A program made the position numbers and the translations under genes. Shown piece by piece: positions 10,740-21,767 of a DNA stretch of 64,000 nucleotides. How positions within the stretch are numbered: the stretch's first letter is position 1; each line of letters opens with the position of its first letter. The stretch comes from Heloderma charlesbogerti (lineage: Eukaryota; Chordata; Lepidosauria; Squamata; Helodermatidae): positions 744,001 to 808,000 of the forward strand of contig JANEZZ010002360.1 in NCBI GenBank assembly GCA_026122225.1, in the 5' to 3' direction. The notes under the pieces are model-generated. The model ran no database searches. It was not told where the DNA came from and was given only the letters and a program-made list of their open reading frames with translations.

Positions 10740-11700
10740 AAAAAAGTTACCAACTGCCTGGAGCATACCTATGCTTTTGAGGGGATAGCCACCAGAATTT
10801 AGTGGTAGGCAAGGTGAAGTAAATACCACGAGGTAGCTCAGAACTATGACAGCCAGCCGTGAAATGGTGGAAACATTGGGGAAACACCCCTTGACAGGGG
10901 TCAGTGAGGTCACAGCCAGGTGAAAGATGCACCCCTGGGCAGGGCTATCATGCTGGAGTAAATGAGGAGGGTGGTGCACACGACATCATGTATACCCAAC
11001 AACCTCCAAATGCAGCCAGCTCAAAGTAAATAGCTCGTGGAGACACCCCCTAGGTCTTGGCATTGTGGAAGATACAAAATGGTGGCCAAACTGCCAACCC
11101 AGTTGCCAGTGTGCTGCTTGCAGCAGAAGCAAAACATAAACCTTGGGGGGCGGGGAGGTAAATCCACTCCCCAGACAACTGTTGGAGAAACCCCTGGACA
11201 ATACTTGTTGAAATGGACCTCCCCATTTCACTGCCCATGAACAGGGTGGAGAATTTTGGGAGGTCATTTTTGCTGAATGCAGTCTTGGTGACAGAGCCTT
11301 CAACAGGCTGCTCTACAGTGCCAAAACTGTAATGAAAACGCAACTCACTGGGACATGACCCCACAGAAAAATGGGAAATGGCTGCCAGAAGGCCCTTTCT
11401 GTGGGGAAAAAAAAGCAAGCTGGCTTTTAGACAGGGAAGCATTCCTTTTTTCCCCCATGGTCTCTTTGCATTCCATGAGTTGAACTCAAAGCTCTCTGCT
11501 TCCTTGCCAAGAGCAAGAGAGGGATTTGGGAAAACAAAAAGTGTGTGTGTTCCCTGGTGCACAAAGGGACTCCTTGAGGCATTCAATAGACAAAGAGAAT
11601 CAGCTATCAAGGTTACTCAGGGGCTGCCCAGGAGTCTGAGTGCCTCTCATCTAATGCCACAAGCCCAATGCCAGGTATTTACTTGCCACTCTTACGTAAG
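10740..11700. other. Upstream region of the PLI-gamma gene, no gene seen
   Basis: Unique-looking DNA between the foldback element and the PLI-gamma promoter. Several unrelated open frames of 80-186 codons exist on both strands but overlap each other and show no domain, signal peptide or splice logic. It may hold regulatory DNA for the PLI-gamma gene. Confidence 0.4.
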
Positions 11701-11710
11701 TGGCCCGGCT

Positions 11711-11783
11711 TATAACTTCCACCAGGTCTGCTTGTCGCCTCAGAAGCTACAGCTCCCAGGAGATCTTGCCTCCCACCACTACG
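11711..11783 (+). promoter_or_regulatory. Putative core promoter and 5' UTR of the PLI-gamma gene
   Basis: A TATA-like box (TATAA, 11711-11715, context GGCTTATAACTTCC) lies 73 bases upstream of the start codon. With usual spacing transcription would start near 11740, giving a 5' UTR of about 40 bases. The start context CACTACGATGA has no purine at -3 that is strong, but this is the first ATG in the exon. The start site is inferred from spacing only. Confidence 0.5.
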
Positions 11784-11832
11784 ATGACTCTGGTCAACCT
11801 CTGCCTTCTCCTGGCTGCTTTTTTGGCTGGAG
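11784..11832 (+). CDS. PINLYP: PLI-gamma / PINLYP gene exon 1 (signal peptide)
   Basis: The coding part of exon 1 is 49 nt and encodes MTLVNLCLLLAAFLAG, a hydrophobic signal peptide, before the phase-1 donor GGAG|GTGAGT at 11833. With the exons at 15891, 18368, 23560 and 24859 it makes an uninterrupted 203-residue protein: signal peptide plus two Ly6/uPAR (three-finger) domains. That is the size and layout of the gamma-type phospholipase A2 inhibitors, plasma proteins that neutralise secreted PLA2 in reptiles, and of mammalian PINLYP. The gene is head-to-head with XRCC1 (start codons 8.5 kb apart), as PINLYP is in human. Orthology is inferred from position and family. Confidence 0.88.
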
Positions 11833-12002
11833 GTGAGTCCATATCAATCTTTTATGGGCAATTCTGTTTTCCCTATCCAAGAGAGATACTAGGGTTAAGG
11901 CGGGGGGGGGGATGTTGTAGTTGGGATCCAGAGACCAGTCCAGGCTGCTTGCTTATATGGTGGGTATATTGCAGCCTTCCCCAACATGGTGTCCTCTAGA
12001 GA

Positions 12003-12480
12003 AGAACATAATAATGCCCATGCTGGATCCGACCAAGGGTCCATCTCATCCTGCATTCCATTCGCTCAGTGGCCAACCAGCTACCTGTGGGAGACCTACA
12101 AGTAGGATATGAGTGCAATAGCACCCAGTCATGTTGCCTAGCAACTGGTATACAGAGGTAGCTGATACTGGAGGTAGCATATGGCCATCAGGACTAGTAG
12201 CCACCGATAGCCTTCTCCTCCTTGAATTTTTCTAACCCCTTTTTAAAGCCATCCAAATGGGTAGCCATCACTACATCTTGTGGTAGCGAATTCCACAGTT
12301 TAACCATGTGCTGTGTGTGAAGAAGGACTTCCTTTTATATGAATCTCCCACCAACAGCTTCGTGGGAGGGCCCCAGGTTCTAGTATTATGAAACAGCTAG
12401 AAAAATGTCTCCCTATCCATGTTCTCCACATCATACATAATTTTGTACACCTCTGCCACGCCTCACTTTCTTTTCAAAGT
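12003..12480 (-). repeat. CR1-clade (L3-like) repeat, antisense
   Basis: The segment shares long phrases with 43214-43575 ('atgctgga', 'accaagggt', 'ggtggccaaccag', 'agccatcaggacta', 'ttttaaagccatccaaat') and with the plus-strand copies at 13565, 45320 and 49430. The plus-oriented copies end in TTCTTATG repeats, a CR1-type tail. It sits in PLI-gamma intron 1. Confidence 0.65.
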
Positions 12481-12545
12481 TAAACAGTCCCAGACGCTGT
12501 AACCTTTGCTCACTTGGGAGTTGCTCCAGCCTCTTAATCATTTTA

Positions 12546-12975
12546 GGGCGCAATCCTAGGGCCGCTAGACAGTGGCTAGACGGCCATAGGATTTTTCAGG
12601 TTTTGGGAACCGGCCTCGGAGCCTGCGCTCCAAGGTCAGTTCCCAGACAACTGCCTCCCCACCCCCACCACCTCGTAAGAGGCACGGCTTGTCCTGGGCT
12701 CCGCGCTTGTAAGAGCAGCACAGAGCAGGGAAAAAGGGGGCGTTCTTGGGGGCAGGGAGAGGCAGGGACAGTGGAAGCATCATTACAACGCTTCCTATTT
12801 GCCATCCTGACACCCCTGCCCCCCCCGCTCCAAAGCGCTGTAGCTAGACAGCCAAAATTGGCCGTCTAGCCACTAATGCAGGGGGGCTGGAGCGCCGAGA
12901 AGATCCCCTCCATCCACCCAGCATTGGATAGGCAGTCACATCCGAGTTCACCTATCCCCATAGGATTACTCCCTG
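12546..12975. mobile_element. MITE with 'TAGGGCGCAATCCTA' end and CTAGAC hairpins
   Basis: It opens TTAGGGCGCAATCCTAGG and closes CCATAGGATTACTCCCT at about 12960-12976, an imperfect terminal inverted repeat of the same family as 8219-8352. Inside, GGCTAGACGGCCATAGG near 12571 and the GGCCGTCTAGCC block near 12860 form an inverted pair. It has no coding capacity. Confidence 0.6.
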
Positions 12976-13122
12976 CACTTTTTCCAACTCCATGGTATCC
13001 TTTTGGCTGGCTTGAGGATGCTGGGAGTTGTAGTCCAACACATCTGGAATGCACCAGATTGGAGAAGGCTGGTGTATTGCATGGGGCCCTTTAATTGCAA
13101 GAGAAAATCTTCCTTGTTACAG

Positions 13123-13252
13123 ATACTACCGGTTTCAGAGGCTGTTGACTCCAGGTTATTACCCTGGATCAACAACTCTCGTTTACAGGGGCAAGGAATT
13201 CCCATTTGGTTCAGCCAGCCCAACCATTTCTTCTCATGCTGCTACATCTCAG
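13123..13252 (+). other. Exon-like segment in PLI-gamma intron 1
   Basis: A 130-nt stretch is bounded by a good acceptor (CTTCCTTGTTACAG) and a good donor (TCTCAG|GTGAGC). One frame is open right through and continues on both sides. If spliced into the PLI-gamma transcript at phase 1 it would meet a stop after eight codons, so it cannot be an extra coding exon of that gene. It could be an exon of another transcript, a poison exon, or chance. I do not recognise the encoded peptide. Confidence 0.3.
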
Positions 13253-13564
13253 GTGAGCCAGAAGCCATTGTGTGTTGTTTGCAGGACAAAATCTTGCACT
13301 CTGCATGCCAGGGTTAACAGTCCTGCTATTCTTGTCTGTCACTGTTATGCTCTACTTTGGTCTTCCCAGCGACATCTGGCTGGCCATTATTGGAGACAGA
13401 GAGCAGCACTAACCAGAATGTTAGTGCCTCCAGATGATAGGCATGAAGGGGGAGTGTAAATGCTTGCATGTCCCCAGCATGCTTCCAGCATGACATATGA
13501 CGTGGCCATATGTAAGGCTGCATGCTTGGTGTGCTCTTCCCTTCCTTTTTTTCAGGGGCAAAGA

Positions 13565-13830
13565 TCATCCAACTTGGGCAGCTTTAAAAGGGGGGTAGAT
13601 AAATTCGTGGAGGAGGAGAAGGCTATCAAGTGCTAGTAGTCATGACGGCTATATAACGCCTGCAGTGTCAGAGGCGGCATGCCTGTGTATGCCAGTTGCT
13701 GGGGGACATGAGCAACAGGATGCTATTTAGCTCATGTCCTGCTTGTAGACTTCCCGGGGGCCTCTGGTTTGCAACTATGGGAACAGAATGCTGACCTAGA
13801 CACCTTTGGTCTAGCAGGGTTCCTCTTACG
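13565..13830 (+). repeat. CR1-clade (L3-like) repeat
   Basis: This plus-strand copy starts GGCAGCTTTAAAAGG, continues 'agataaattcgtggaggag', 'gccagttgctgggggacatg' and 'gacctagacacctttggtct'. It is homologous to 45320-45615 and 49430-49585 and in reverse to 12003-12480. A fragment of the 'TGGGAGTTGTAGTCC' MITE precedes it at 13018-13075. Confidence 0.6.
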
Positions 13831-13834
13831 TGAT

Positions 13835-14800
13835 TTATTTATTCATTTGCAACATTTATATACCACCCCACATCTAAGCAGATTCCGGAGCGGTGAACAA
13901 TAAAAGAGAAAAGGAATAAAGCACAATATTAAAAGTTTAAAAAACAAAACCAGAATACCAATAAAAACCGTGGCTGGTCGGTCGGGGAAGGCCTGTCGAA
14001 ATAAAAATGTCTTCAGCAGGCTGCGGAAACAAAACAATGTTGGTGCCTCCCTGACATCCAGAGGCGGGGAGTTCCAATGAGAGGGAGCCACCACACTGAA
14101 GGCTCTACTCCGGGTGGATTCCAACTGGGCCATAGGTCCATGTGGAACCATCAGTAAAACCTCTTTTGATGACCTCAGTGACTGGGTAGGTTGGTAAGGG
14201 AGAAGGCACTCTCTCAAGTTGTTGTTGTTGTTATTTATTACATTTCTATACCACCCCATAACTGAAGATCTCTGGGCGGTTTACAAAAGTTAAAACATTA
14301 AAATACAATACACAAGTTTAAAAGCCATTTACATAAAAGCATATACAAACAACATATAACTAAAAACAGCTTTGAACTAAAAAGCATTTAACCAAATAAA
14401 TCCATCAATAAAACAACACAGCTTAAAACAACACAGCTTAAAACCAGTGTACAAGAGTCAGCAAAGGGAAGAAGAGTTCTCAAAAGGGAAGGCCTGCTGG
14501 AATAACAGAGTCTTTAATTCCTGCTTAAAAACCTTCAAAGAGGTCAGCAGCAGGCGCATTTCAACTGGCAGGTTGTTCCACAACTGAGGGGCGGCAAAGG
14601 AGGAAAAGTTCTTATGTAATGTTGTAGGCATGGTGGTGTTGCACAAGCAGTCACACTTCCCCAGCATGCCTACCAAAGGCCAGTTCCAGTAACTGTGTGA
14701 ACTGGCCCAAGGGGCTGAATGAGATCTAGCAAGGCAACGGTAACGATTGCACTGAAGTGATATGTACATGATGGAGAAAGCGCCTGTTTTTAACAAGACG
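13835..14800 (-). mobile_element. Two L2-like LINE 3' ends in tandem
   Basis: On the minus strand, 13843-14200 encodes an L2-type C-terminus with RAFSVVAPSHWNSPPLDVRE and LLKTFLF, and 14458-14796 encodes a second one with APQLWNNLPVEMR and FKQELKTLLFQQAF. Each is followed by an AT-rich 3' UTR containing TTATTGTTC or TATACCACCC words. They are two separate insertions in PLI-gamma intron 1. 14800-15200 is AT-rich with nothing recognised. Confidence 0.75.
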
Positions 14801-15199
14801 TCTTATCCTTTAACTCACTTTAACCTCGGATTCACCCTGGTAAGGAGAGGTTGGCTGTGCACCGGCAATGAAAGCAAATGGCAGAATGTGTCTAGCCCAG
14901 TTGATTTTAGATGAGATTTCGTTTTAAATTATTAACAAAGTAACTTAACAATGGATACAGAAAATAGGTTTGAGAAGATACAGTTAATTAATAGTAATAG
15001 AGGGTTAAAGGCAAACTTCTGTAGAAAGTTAATAGGACACAGAATTAATAAAGTTAATAAAAAATAATGGACAGAGCAATCATATATGCTACCTATGCAA
15101 AGAGGGTACGGTTATACATCCCTGCTACTCTAGGGGAATGGCTGCTGTATTCCTGCTTGCTATCACTAGGGGGCAGCAACAGTACAGGTCTTGTGATGT

Positions 15200-15790
15200 T
15201 TGTTTGATTGATTGATTGATTGCATTTCTATACCACCCAATAGCCAAAGCTCTGTCTGTTGGATCTGTCTGAAAGGGCATCAACTACATCCAACTAACCT
15301 CAGGTCAGGCGATGATGCCATCGGCTTGCACAAGGCCCTAAAGACCTCTGAACACGTCTCTTACACACTCGGTGACATTTCCCTCAGCCGTTGCACTGAC
15401 CCGAACTATTCATATTTTCTGCATTAAAACATGCGCAGGTCATGCTCAGGCTTGATTACTGTAATCTGCTTTACATGGGGCTGTCCTTGAATACAGTCCA
15501 GAATCTATAACTGGTGCCAAATGCGGCAGCTAGAGTTCTGGTAGGAGGTAGGCATCACACCTATGCAGTTGACTCCAGGCCCAATTAAGAGTGCTGTTAT
15601 TAGCTTTCAAAGCCCTAAAATGGTTTGGAATCAGATTATCTGAAGGAGTGCCTTCATTCATAGAAGCCTACCCAAGCTTTAAGATCAGGATCTGAGGCCC
15701 TGTTCACCACTGAAAGCTGTGAGATTGGAGTGTGGAAGGGACAGGGACTTTTCCGTGATGGCTTCAGCTCATCTTCCAGGTTAGGGAGGA
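15200..15790 (+). mobile_element. L2-like LINE fragment, degenerate
   Basis: From 15200 an antisense 3' tail (GATTGATTGATTG, 'atttctataccacccaatagcc') abuts a plus-strand L2 segment at 15430-15790. Its broken frames give GLITVICFTWG, QMRQLEF and SPLKAVR-like pieces of the L2 C-terminal region. Many stops and shifts show it is old. Confidence 0.5.
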
Positions 15791-15890
15791 TGTGGCTACT
15801 ACCAGGCAGACCTGACACCCACATACACCTTCATATGTAGAAATGTAGAACTCCAGTAAAATCCCTGTCTAATTTCATTCCCTTTCTCAG

Positions 15891-16007
15891 TCTCCTGCCT
15901 GATCTGTGAGACCTGTATCAGCCCCGGCGAAGGCTGCACTGGCTTGTCTCGTCCCTGTGGATTGAATGAAGACACCTGCCTTACGATGGTGGGAATGAAC
16001 TCTTTGG
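15891..16007 (+). CDS. PINLYP: PLI-gamma / PINLYP gene exon 2 (domain 1, first half)
   Basis: A 117-nt exon, phase 1 on both sides, between CCTTTCTCAG and G|GTGAGTG. It encodes the N-terminal half of the first three-finger domain. The cysteine pattern is CLICETCISPGEGC, then RPCG and DTCLTM; C..C near the mature start and the later C..C match Ly6/uPAR domains. The extra cysteine three residues after the second fits the enlarged first loop of PLI-gamma and PINLYP proteins. The signal peptide cleavage site probably falls just before SCLIC. Confidence 0.9.
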
Positions 16008-16424
16008 GTGAGTGAAACAAAGATGAATCCACATGTCTTGTCTTGGCCCAGCAGCGGGAGAAAGGGAACCCAATTCCTATAGATTTCAAGCCTTTATGCA
16101 AGTGATCTTTTGCACATGGAAGGCGTATGTATTCCTTGGAGGTGCACTGTCCACAAATCTTCTCCCAAGGTTGCACACTTGTGGGTACACTGCATTTTCT
16201 AAGCATTGGAAGCGCGATATTTTGAACCTGGGAAAAAGATGATACTTTGAGAAAAGGGTCAGGTGTTCGAAATAAATATGGCACACTGTTTAAACTGCTT
16301 TATTGTTTTAGATTTTCTAATTGGTACTAGCTTGTTTAATGGTATTATAATAGCTTTAGCTGTTTAAATTATTTATTGTTTTATACTGTTTAAATTGATT
16401 TTATCTGTACACCACCCTGAGATC

Positions 16425-17830
16425 TTTTTTATTTTTTAAGTCAGTTTTATTGTGAATTTTAATAAAACAAACAGGAAACATAACAAAACAAAATAAAAAA
16501 TAAAAATATAACAACATATTCTAAAATCCTCAGCTTCAAATATTACAATATTCTAGAAAGACAAAAAAGGAAGAAAAATGGGTTACACATAAACTTCAGT
16601 AAAAGCAGGCCAAATATCTACATACAAGTCCATTTGCAAGTTACGCCTATATACCACTCTTTCAAATGTTGGTAGCATTGTTAAGTCTTCAATCCATTGC
16701 ATTATAGGCAGTGAGCTTTTACCCTTCCAGTATCGTAGTATCAGTATTTTAGCAACCAAAAGGGCACAAAAGCTCCATTTACACTGACCACGTGTTACAT
16801 TCCAAGAAGCAGGTAAAGTAATTTAAAAGAACATTTACATCAGTAAATATTAAAGAGCTTTTCAATACAAAATTTATCAGTATAATAACTTCCTCCCCAC
16901 AGGCGGCAACCATTGGACATTTCCAAAACATATGAATAAGAGAAGCATTGACTGCATTACACCTCCAACAATTAGCCAAATTTGACAAACCTTTATTAAA
17001 AAGACGTTGTGGCGTCCAGTAGACCCGGAACAAAAGTTTTTGCTGAATAAGGTGTAACTGAAGATCCGTTGAAATACAGATGCCACGACGGTGGTGCATT
17101 GTTTAAACAAAATAGGATGTTCCAGTTCCCTGTGCCATTCCTGCTGTAAACCACATGTATCATATTTATTCACTTATAATAAATATTTATAAACATGAAT
17201 TGAAGGTCGATATATCTGATCAGCTTCAATGAGTATTTTCAGTAGGGAAGGAAATAGCAGGACCAAATCAAGCAGTAAAAGCAGCAGGACCAAATCAAGA
17301 TACCAACAAATGTTTCAGTTGCAAGTACTGCCATTCCGCTGTAGCAGGCAAAACAAATTGATCTTGCAAAGTTGAAAATAACAAGAAATCATCATCAACC
17401 CCCACTAATTGATCCAGGGTAAAGATAATTTTATCTGTCTGGGTCTGCCACAAGAACATTCTCTTTCCAGTTCTTAAATTTGGATTTCCCCATAAAGTCA
17501 GTTTGGCATGGGAAAATGGGTCAAACTGTAACTGACATGACATTACATGCCACACTTCTCTAACTGCCAAGATTGTGGGAGGAGCTCTGTCTGCCTTAAT
17601 ATGCCGAGAACCTAATGCCATCCATTTAGAGAGAGGCTCCAAACAAGAAGATTCCAACACTGACCAAGGTGGAAAATCTAATATGAGTGGAAAAGACCAA
17701 AATTTAGTACAGGTCAGCAAATAGGCCCAATGGTACATAGCTAGATCTATAAAACCAAACCCTCCTTCATTAATCGGAAGTTGCATCCTTTTGAAAGATA
17801 TTCCGGGCAGGATACAAATATTTTAAATAA
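16425..17830 (-). mobile_element. L1/Tx1-like LINE ORF2 C-terminal fragment
   Basis: Minus-strand open stretches at 17295-17786 (LPINEGGFGFIDLAMYHWAY) and 16779-17173 (KLLFRVYWTPQRLF, CWRCNA, HMFWKCP) match the C-terminal region of L1/Tx1-clade ORF2, including the GG.G..L..Y..A and C..C...H...C zinc-knuckle motifs. They are in different frames, so the copy is inactive. It ends in an A-rich tail (T-rich on the plus strand at about 16425-16510). It lies in PLI-gamma intron 2. Confidence 0.7.
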
Positions 17831-17853
17831 ATGACTGAAATGTTACCTCAAAT

Positions 17854-18250
17854 TAGGGATGGCACTGGCGCCCAATTCCATCTGGGAATCCGGTGGAACC
17901 CCCCCCCCCCCGCCGGCCTGCACCCCTGAGCCCCACTCGCCAAGCCCCTGCCCCTGTTCGACTCCTGCCCGCAAGCGATGAGCAGCCCACACTCACCCCA
18001 GCGGCCTCATCAAGCTCTGTGGCCATCATTTTTTAAAAAATAAAATAGCAACCGCAAAAATGTGCATATTTGCATATGCGCAAAAATGTGCATTTTCACG
18101 AATGCGCATATTTGTGTATGTGCAAAATGAGCATTTTTGCAAATGCATATATTCACGCATAAGCAAATATGCAGCGACTGGTGAGCAGGGGCAGGGGCTG
18201 GGTGGGCAGCCAGAGAACCTGAACCGGGGGGGGGGGTTAGCACATCCCTA
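17854..18250. mobile_element. hAT-like MITE with ATGCGCA-rich core
   Basis: The 397-bp element starts TAGGGATGG and ends CACATCCCTA, flanked by CCTCAAAT and CCTCAGAT (7 of 8 bases alike), an 8-bp target duplication. The core (18055-18165) is a run of alternating 'TGCATATTTGC', 'ATGCGCA' and 'GTGCATTTT' words. The same core is in the copy at 24460-24720, which is inserted the other way round. It lies in PLI-gamma intron 2. Confidence 0.8.
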
Positions 18251-18367
18251 CCTCAGATTCAAAATGGCCTTCTCTTGCTGGTAGTGCTGAAAACGCTAGC
18301 AAATTCCTGTCCTTTGGAAAATGCCATTTCAAATCTGCCTCTCTGAACTGCTGTTTTGCTTCTCCAG

Positions 18368-18520
18368 GTGGTGGTGATACCATAGAGACCTTAAAGAGAT
18401 GTATCGCTGCTGATGGCTGCTATCCCGGCTCCATCAGCATCACCACCAATGGTGGGCTACACCTACAGAGCATTTCCAGCTGCTGCCAGGAGGACAACTG
18501 CAACCGCGGGGAGCTGAATT
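18368..18520 (+). CDS. PINLYP: PLI-gamma / PINLYP gene exon 3 (domain 1, second half)
   Basis: A 153-nt, phase-1 exon between TTCTCCAG and AATT|GTACGG. It encodes KRCIAADGCYPGSISIT, HLQSISSCCQEDNCNRGEL: the CC....CN signature that closes every Ly6/uPAR domain is intact. The donor GTACGG is weak (not GTRAGT), but the phase and the family alignment put the boundary exactly here, directly before the interdomain linker in exon 4. Confidence 0.9.
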
Positions 18521-18864
18521 GTACGGAACAATCTATGTCTCTCCTTTGAGCCCCCTGAGCCACCATTCCAGAAATTGTATACCCCACTCTTCACTTCCTC
18601 ACGTTTTTCTCTAACTTTGCATATCCAGTTTGAGCAGCAGATGGGCCCAACATTGCTCAAAACCTCCTCGAAGCTCTGAAACAGGGGTACGGAACCTCTG
18701 GCCCACCTAGGGCCCCAATCTGGGGCTCCCTAGATGGCCACGCTCCCTTCCCCTTTCCCCCAACCACTAATCATTTGATGGTTTCCCAGTTCCCCCTGGG
18801 AAGCCCCCCACCCCCCATTCTAAAAGGTTTGCGTGCCTCTCCTAAGGTTTGCTTGCTGGCACCA

Positions 18865-19012
18865 AGGGCGAAATACTATGCATGTCTACAGACAAAAGTC
18901 CTACAACTCCCAGCATTCCCCAGCCAGCTCTGCAACCAGCAGAGCTGGCTGGGGAATGCTGGGAGTTGTGGGACTTTTGTCTGTCTAAACATGTATAGGA
19001 TTGTGCCCTAAA
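18865..19012. mobile_element. Palindromic MITE, 'GCAATCCTATGCA' family
   Basis: A 148-bp inverted repeat: AGGGCGAAATACTATGCATG at the left, CATGTATAGGATTGTGCCCT at the right, with CCCAGCATTCCCCAGCCAGC and its reverse complement around the centre CAACCAGCAGAG. Closely related to 8219-8352. It lies in PLI-gamma intron 3. Confidence 0.85.
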
Positions 19013-19209
19013 AGGTTTAAGCTAAAATATGCTGGTATTTGGGGGATTTTGGCCCTGCCCCCTTTGCTTTTTGGCCCACCCTGCTTTGCCTTTGTTCCCA
19101 CCCACCCCTGGAATGCAGCCCCCGAGAGCTTCTGTGAAACAAAATTTGGCCCTCGGGCTGAAAGAGGGTGAACGCTCCTGCTGTTAAAAAAAAAAAAAAT
19201 CTAGTCCCA

Positions 19210-19365
19210 GCTTCTTCACCAGCCTCCCTCAACCTGGTTCCTTCCAGATGTTTTGGACCCCAACTCCCAGCACTCCTAACTATTGGCCATGTTGGCTGGG
19301 ACTGATGGCAGCTGAAGTCCAAAACATCTGGAGGGCACCAGGTTAGGGAAGGCTGTTCTAGATGT
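19210..19365. mobile_element. Palindromic MITE, 'CCAGATGTTTTGG' family
   Basis: Left arm CAACCTGGTTCC..CCAGATGTTTTGGAC..CCAACTCCCAG and right arm CAGCTGAAGTCCAAAACATC..CACCAGGTTAGGGAAGGCTG form an inverted repeat around GGCCATGTTGGCTGGG. Shorter or diverged relatives are at 4943-5030, 13018-13075, 41448-41475 and 43728-43860. Confidence 0.75.
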
Positions 19366-19536
19366 TGATCCAGCAGTGTTCTTATGTATATGATTTATGA
19401 CTCCCTCAGTCCCATGGGCTCAGAGTAGCTTACAGTAGTTTTCAAAATGTTAATGGTTCTGTCCCCAAGGGGCTCAGAGGGTAAGGAAAATCAAATTGTT
19501 TGGGGGACAAAGGAGGCCAAAGAAAATTACCCCCCT

Positions 19537-19538
<2 letters not shown>

Positions 19539-19569
<31 letters not shown>
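19539..19569. repeat. (TG)n microsatellite
   Basis: A pure TG dinucleotide run of about 31 bases in PLI-gamma intron 3. Confidence 0.95.
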
Positions 19570-19572
<3 letters not shown>

Positions 19573-19865
19573 CACACCAGTCTGGATTTTGAATGCTGAT
19601 CACTTGACAAGCGATTGCCTGGAACTGCCCTTCAAGACAGTATGGGACCCAGGAATCGTGCAGCTCCCAGCATCCCCACTTCAACCACTAACAACCACTT
19701 CCCGCATTCCTCTTTCTGGTTCCCCATCAAAGGGCCACAGACAGGGATGTTGGAGAAATTTGCAGTGGAATCAAATGAGTCTGGATTTCTGTGAATCCCA
19801 CCCCCAGATTCCTCAGCGGAAGGCTTTTCCTGAGTTGCATGGATTCTGCAGACTTGTGGACCTAC

Positions 19866-19866
<1 letters not shown>

Positions 19867-19911
<45 letters not shown>

Positions 19912-19912
19912 G
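19867..19912. repeat. (TTTC)n microsatellite
   Basis: About eleven TTTC units, inside the outer hAT-like element. Confidence 0.95.
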
Positions 19913-20256
19913 GAATTTTGCACAAATTTAGTCATAGAAAAATAAGTAAACACACACAAAAAACACTGATCAAAAATCCGCATTTCCCCCATAGGGTAAA
20001 GTAGGGATGGCAGAAAATTCCTCCACGGACTCCAATGAGGCCAGATTCTTAGAATCCGCCCCCCCCCGGGTCTGTGGCGGAACGGATCACTCACCTCCAC
20101 CACCCTGCGAAGTTCACACCGGCCGGATCCTACCTGCTGCCGCTGGGTCCGGGTCCGTCTGCTGCCAGACTGCAGACGCAAATGGTGTCCGGCGTAGCGA
20201 ACACCATTTGCGCCCCTTCTCTTTGCTGTGATAGGCTATGTAAATCTTTATGTAGC

Positions 20257-21767
20257 TAGGGGTGTATGAAACTCCACTTACCTAGCTCCGCCGGGTTCCG
20301 CAGATGGGGGGAGGCGCTCCGTCCCTCCCCCTGGAATCCTCGATGGGGGGGGGAGGCACTCCATCCCTCCCCCCGGAATCCTGCCTGGCTGGCTCCACTC
20401 CGCGGCCAAGCCACAGAGCCACCGGCCGGCTCCAGCCACCCACAGCCGGACATCCGACCGCTAGGCAGCCCTGCAGGGATGCAAATGGTGACTGTCGAAG
20501 CTGCCGCCATTTGCGTCCCTGTATTGCACCGTGATAGGCTATGTAAATATTTATGTAGCCTATCACGGCAGGGGGAAAAACCCCAGTGTACGCAAATGGC
20601 GGTAGCCGCTAGGGATGTCAGAGAATTTCACCACGAATCTCAGGGAGGCCGAATGCCAGCGCATTCGGCCCCCCAAAATTGGTGGTGAAATGGTCTGCCC
20701 CCCCGCCCCCCCGGGACAGGACTTACCTTGTGCAAATGTCCCTGGCGGCGGCAGCTCCAGCGGCGGTTCGGCGGCAGCGGCTGTGGCGGCCGGTCTTCTG
20801 ACCGGCTGCTGCTGCCACCATTTCCAGTAAAAAAAAAAAAAAAGTGATAGGCTACATAAACATTTACGTAGCCTATCACGGCTAGATTTAAAAAAAAAAT
20901 ACCGTGACAGGCTACGTAAATGTTTACGTAGCCTATCATGGCTGAGTGAAAAAAAAACAAAACCCGCGCGTACGCAAATGGCGGTGCCCATGGGCATCGC
21001 CATTTGTGTACGCGCGGTTTTTTTTCCACTCAGCCGTGATAGGCTATGTAAACATTTACGCAGCCTATCATGGCTGACTGCAGAGAGGCAAACAGCGGCG
21101 GCTACGGCAGCCACCATTTGCGTCCCGGCCAGCAAGGATTCACGGCGGGAGGGACGGGGTGCCTCCCCCCTGGCCAGAATTTCGGGGGGAGGGACGGAGC
21201 GCCTCCCCCCCCCCCGAATCAAGTTTCGTGAAAGGTAAGGGACTTTCGTACATCCCTACTAGCCGCCGCCATTTGTGTATGCTGGTTTTTTTTTCCCCTT
21301 GCCGTGTTAGGCTACGTAAATATTTACGCAGCCTATCACGGCAGAGGGAAAAACCCCAGCATACACAAATGGCAGTAGCCATCGCCATTTGCGTACGCTG
21401 GGTTCCCCCCCCCCGCTGTGATAGGCTACGTAAATACTTATGTAGCCTGTCACGGCCTCCGCAGGGACGCAAATGGCGTCCCTGTGTTAGCCGTGTATGG
21501 CTACTTAAGTATTTACGTAGCCTATCACGGCTGAAGAAGAGGAAGCGAATGGCGGCCGCAGGATGGCTGCCATTCGCAAAGCAGCGCGGACGGGAGCAGG
21601 TAAGTACTCCATTTCGCACGCCTTTCATGGGGTGGGGGCGGCGGGGACTTTGTCCTGTGCGCCTTTCGTGGGGGGGGCAGGGGCTTTGTTCCGTGACGGT
21701 TTTCGGGGGGGCGAATGCACTGGCATTCGGCCTCACCGAGATCCGTCGCAGAATTCTCTGACATCCC
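20257..21767. mobile_element. hAT-like palindrome element, level 2 of the nest
   Basis: In reverse orientation to level 1: it starts TAGGGGTGTATGAAA and ends GAATTCTCTGACATCCCTA. The flanks are TATGTAGC on both sides (20249-20256, 21768-21775), a perfect 8-bp target duplication that falls in the loop arm of a level-1 hairpin. It holds four GATAGGCTACGTAAAT-type hairpins (about 20529, 21300, 21413 and 21487) and GCCGCCATTTGCG-type hairpins between them. It is split by the level-3 element. Confidence 0.92.
20610..21258. mobile_element. hAT-like palindrome element, level 3 (innermost)
   Basis: A 649-bp element from TAGGGATGTCAGAGAATTTC to TTTCGTACATCCCTA. The flanks GTAGCCGC (20602-20609) and CTAGCCGC (21259-21266) match at 7 of 8 and lie at the centre of a GCCGCCATTTGCG hairpin of level 2. 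It contains three GATAGGCTACGTAAA hairpins at about 20843, 20902 and 21033, with A-rich spacers and a CGTACGCAAATGGCGGTGCC hairpin between them. Confidence 0.92.

Noticed and set aside
11050..11610. 186-codon minus-strand ORF upstream of the PLI-gamma gene
   Set aside because: It overlaps an equally long plus-strand frame and shows no motif, signal peptide or codon pattern typical of a coding exon.
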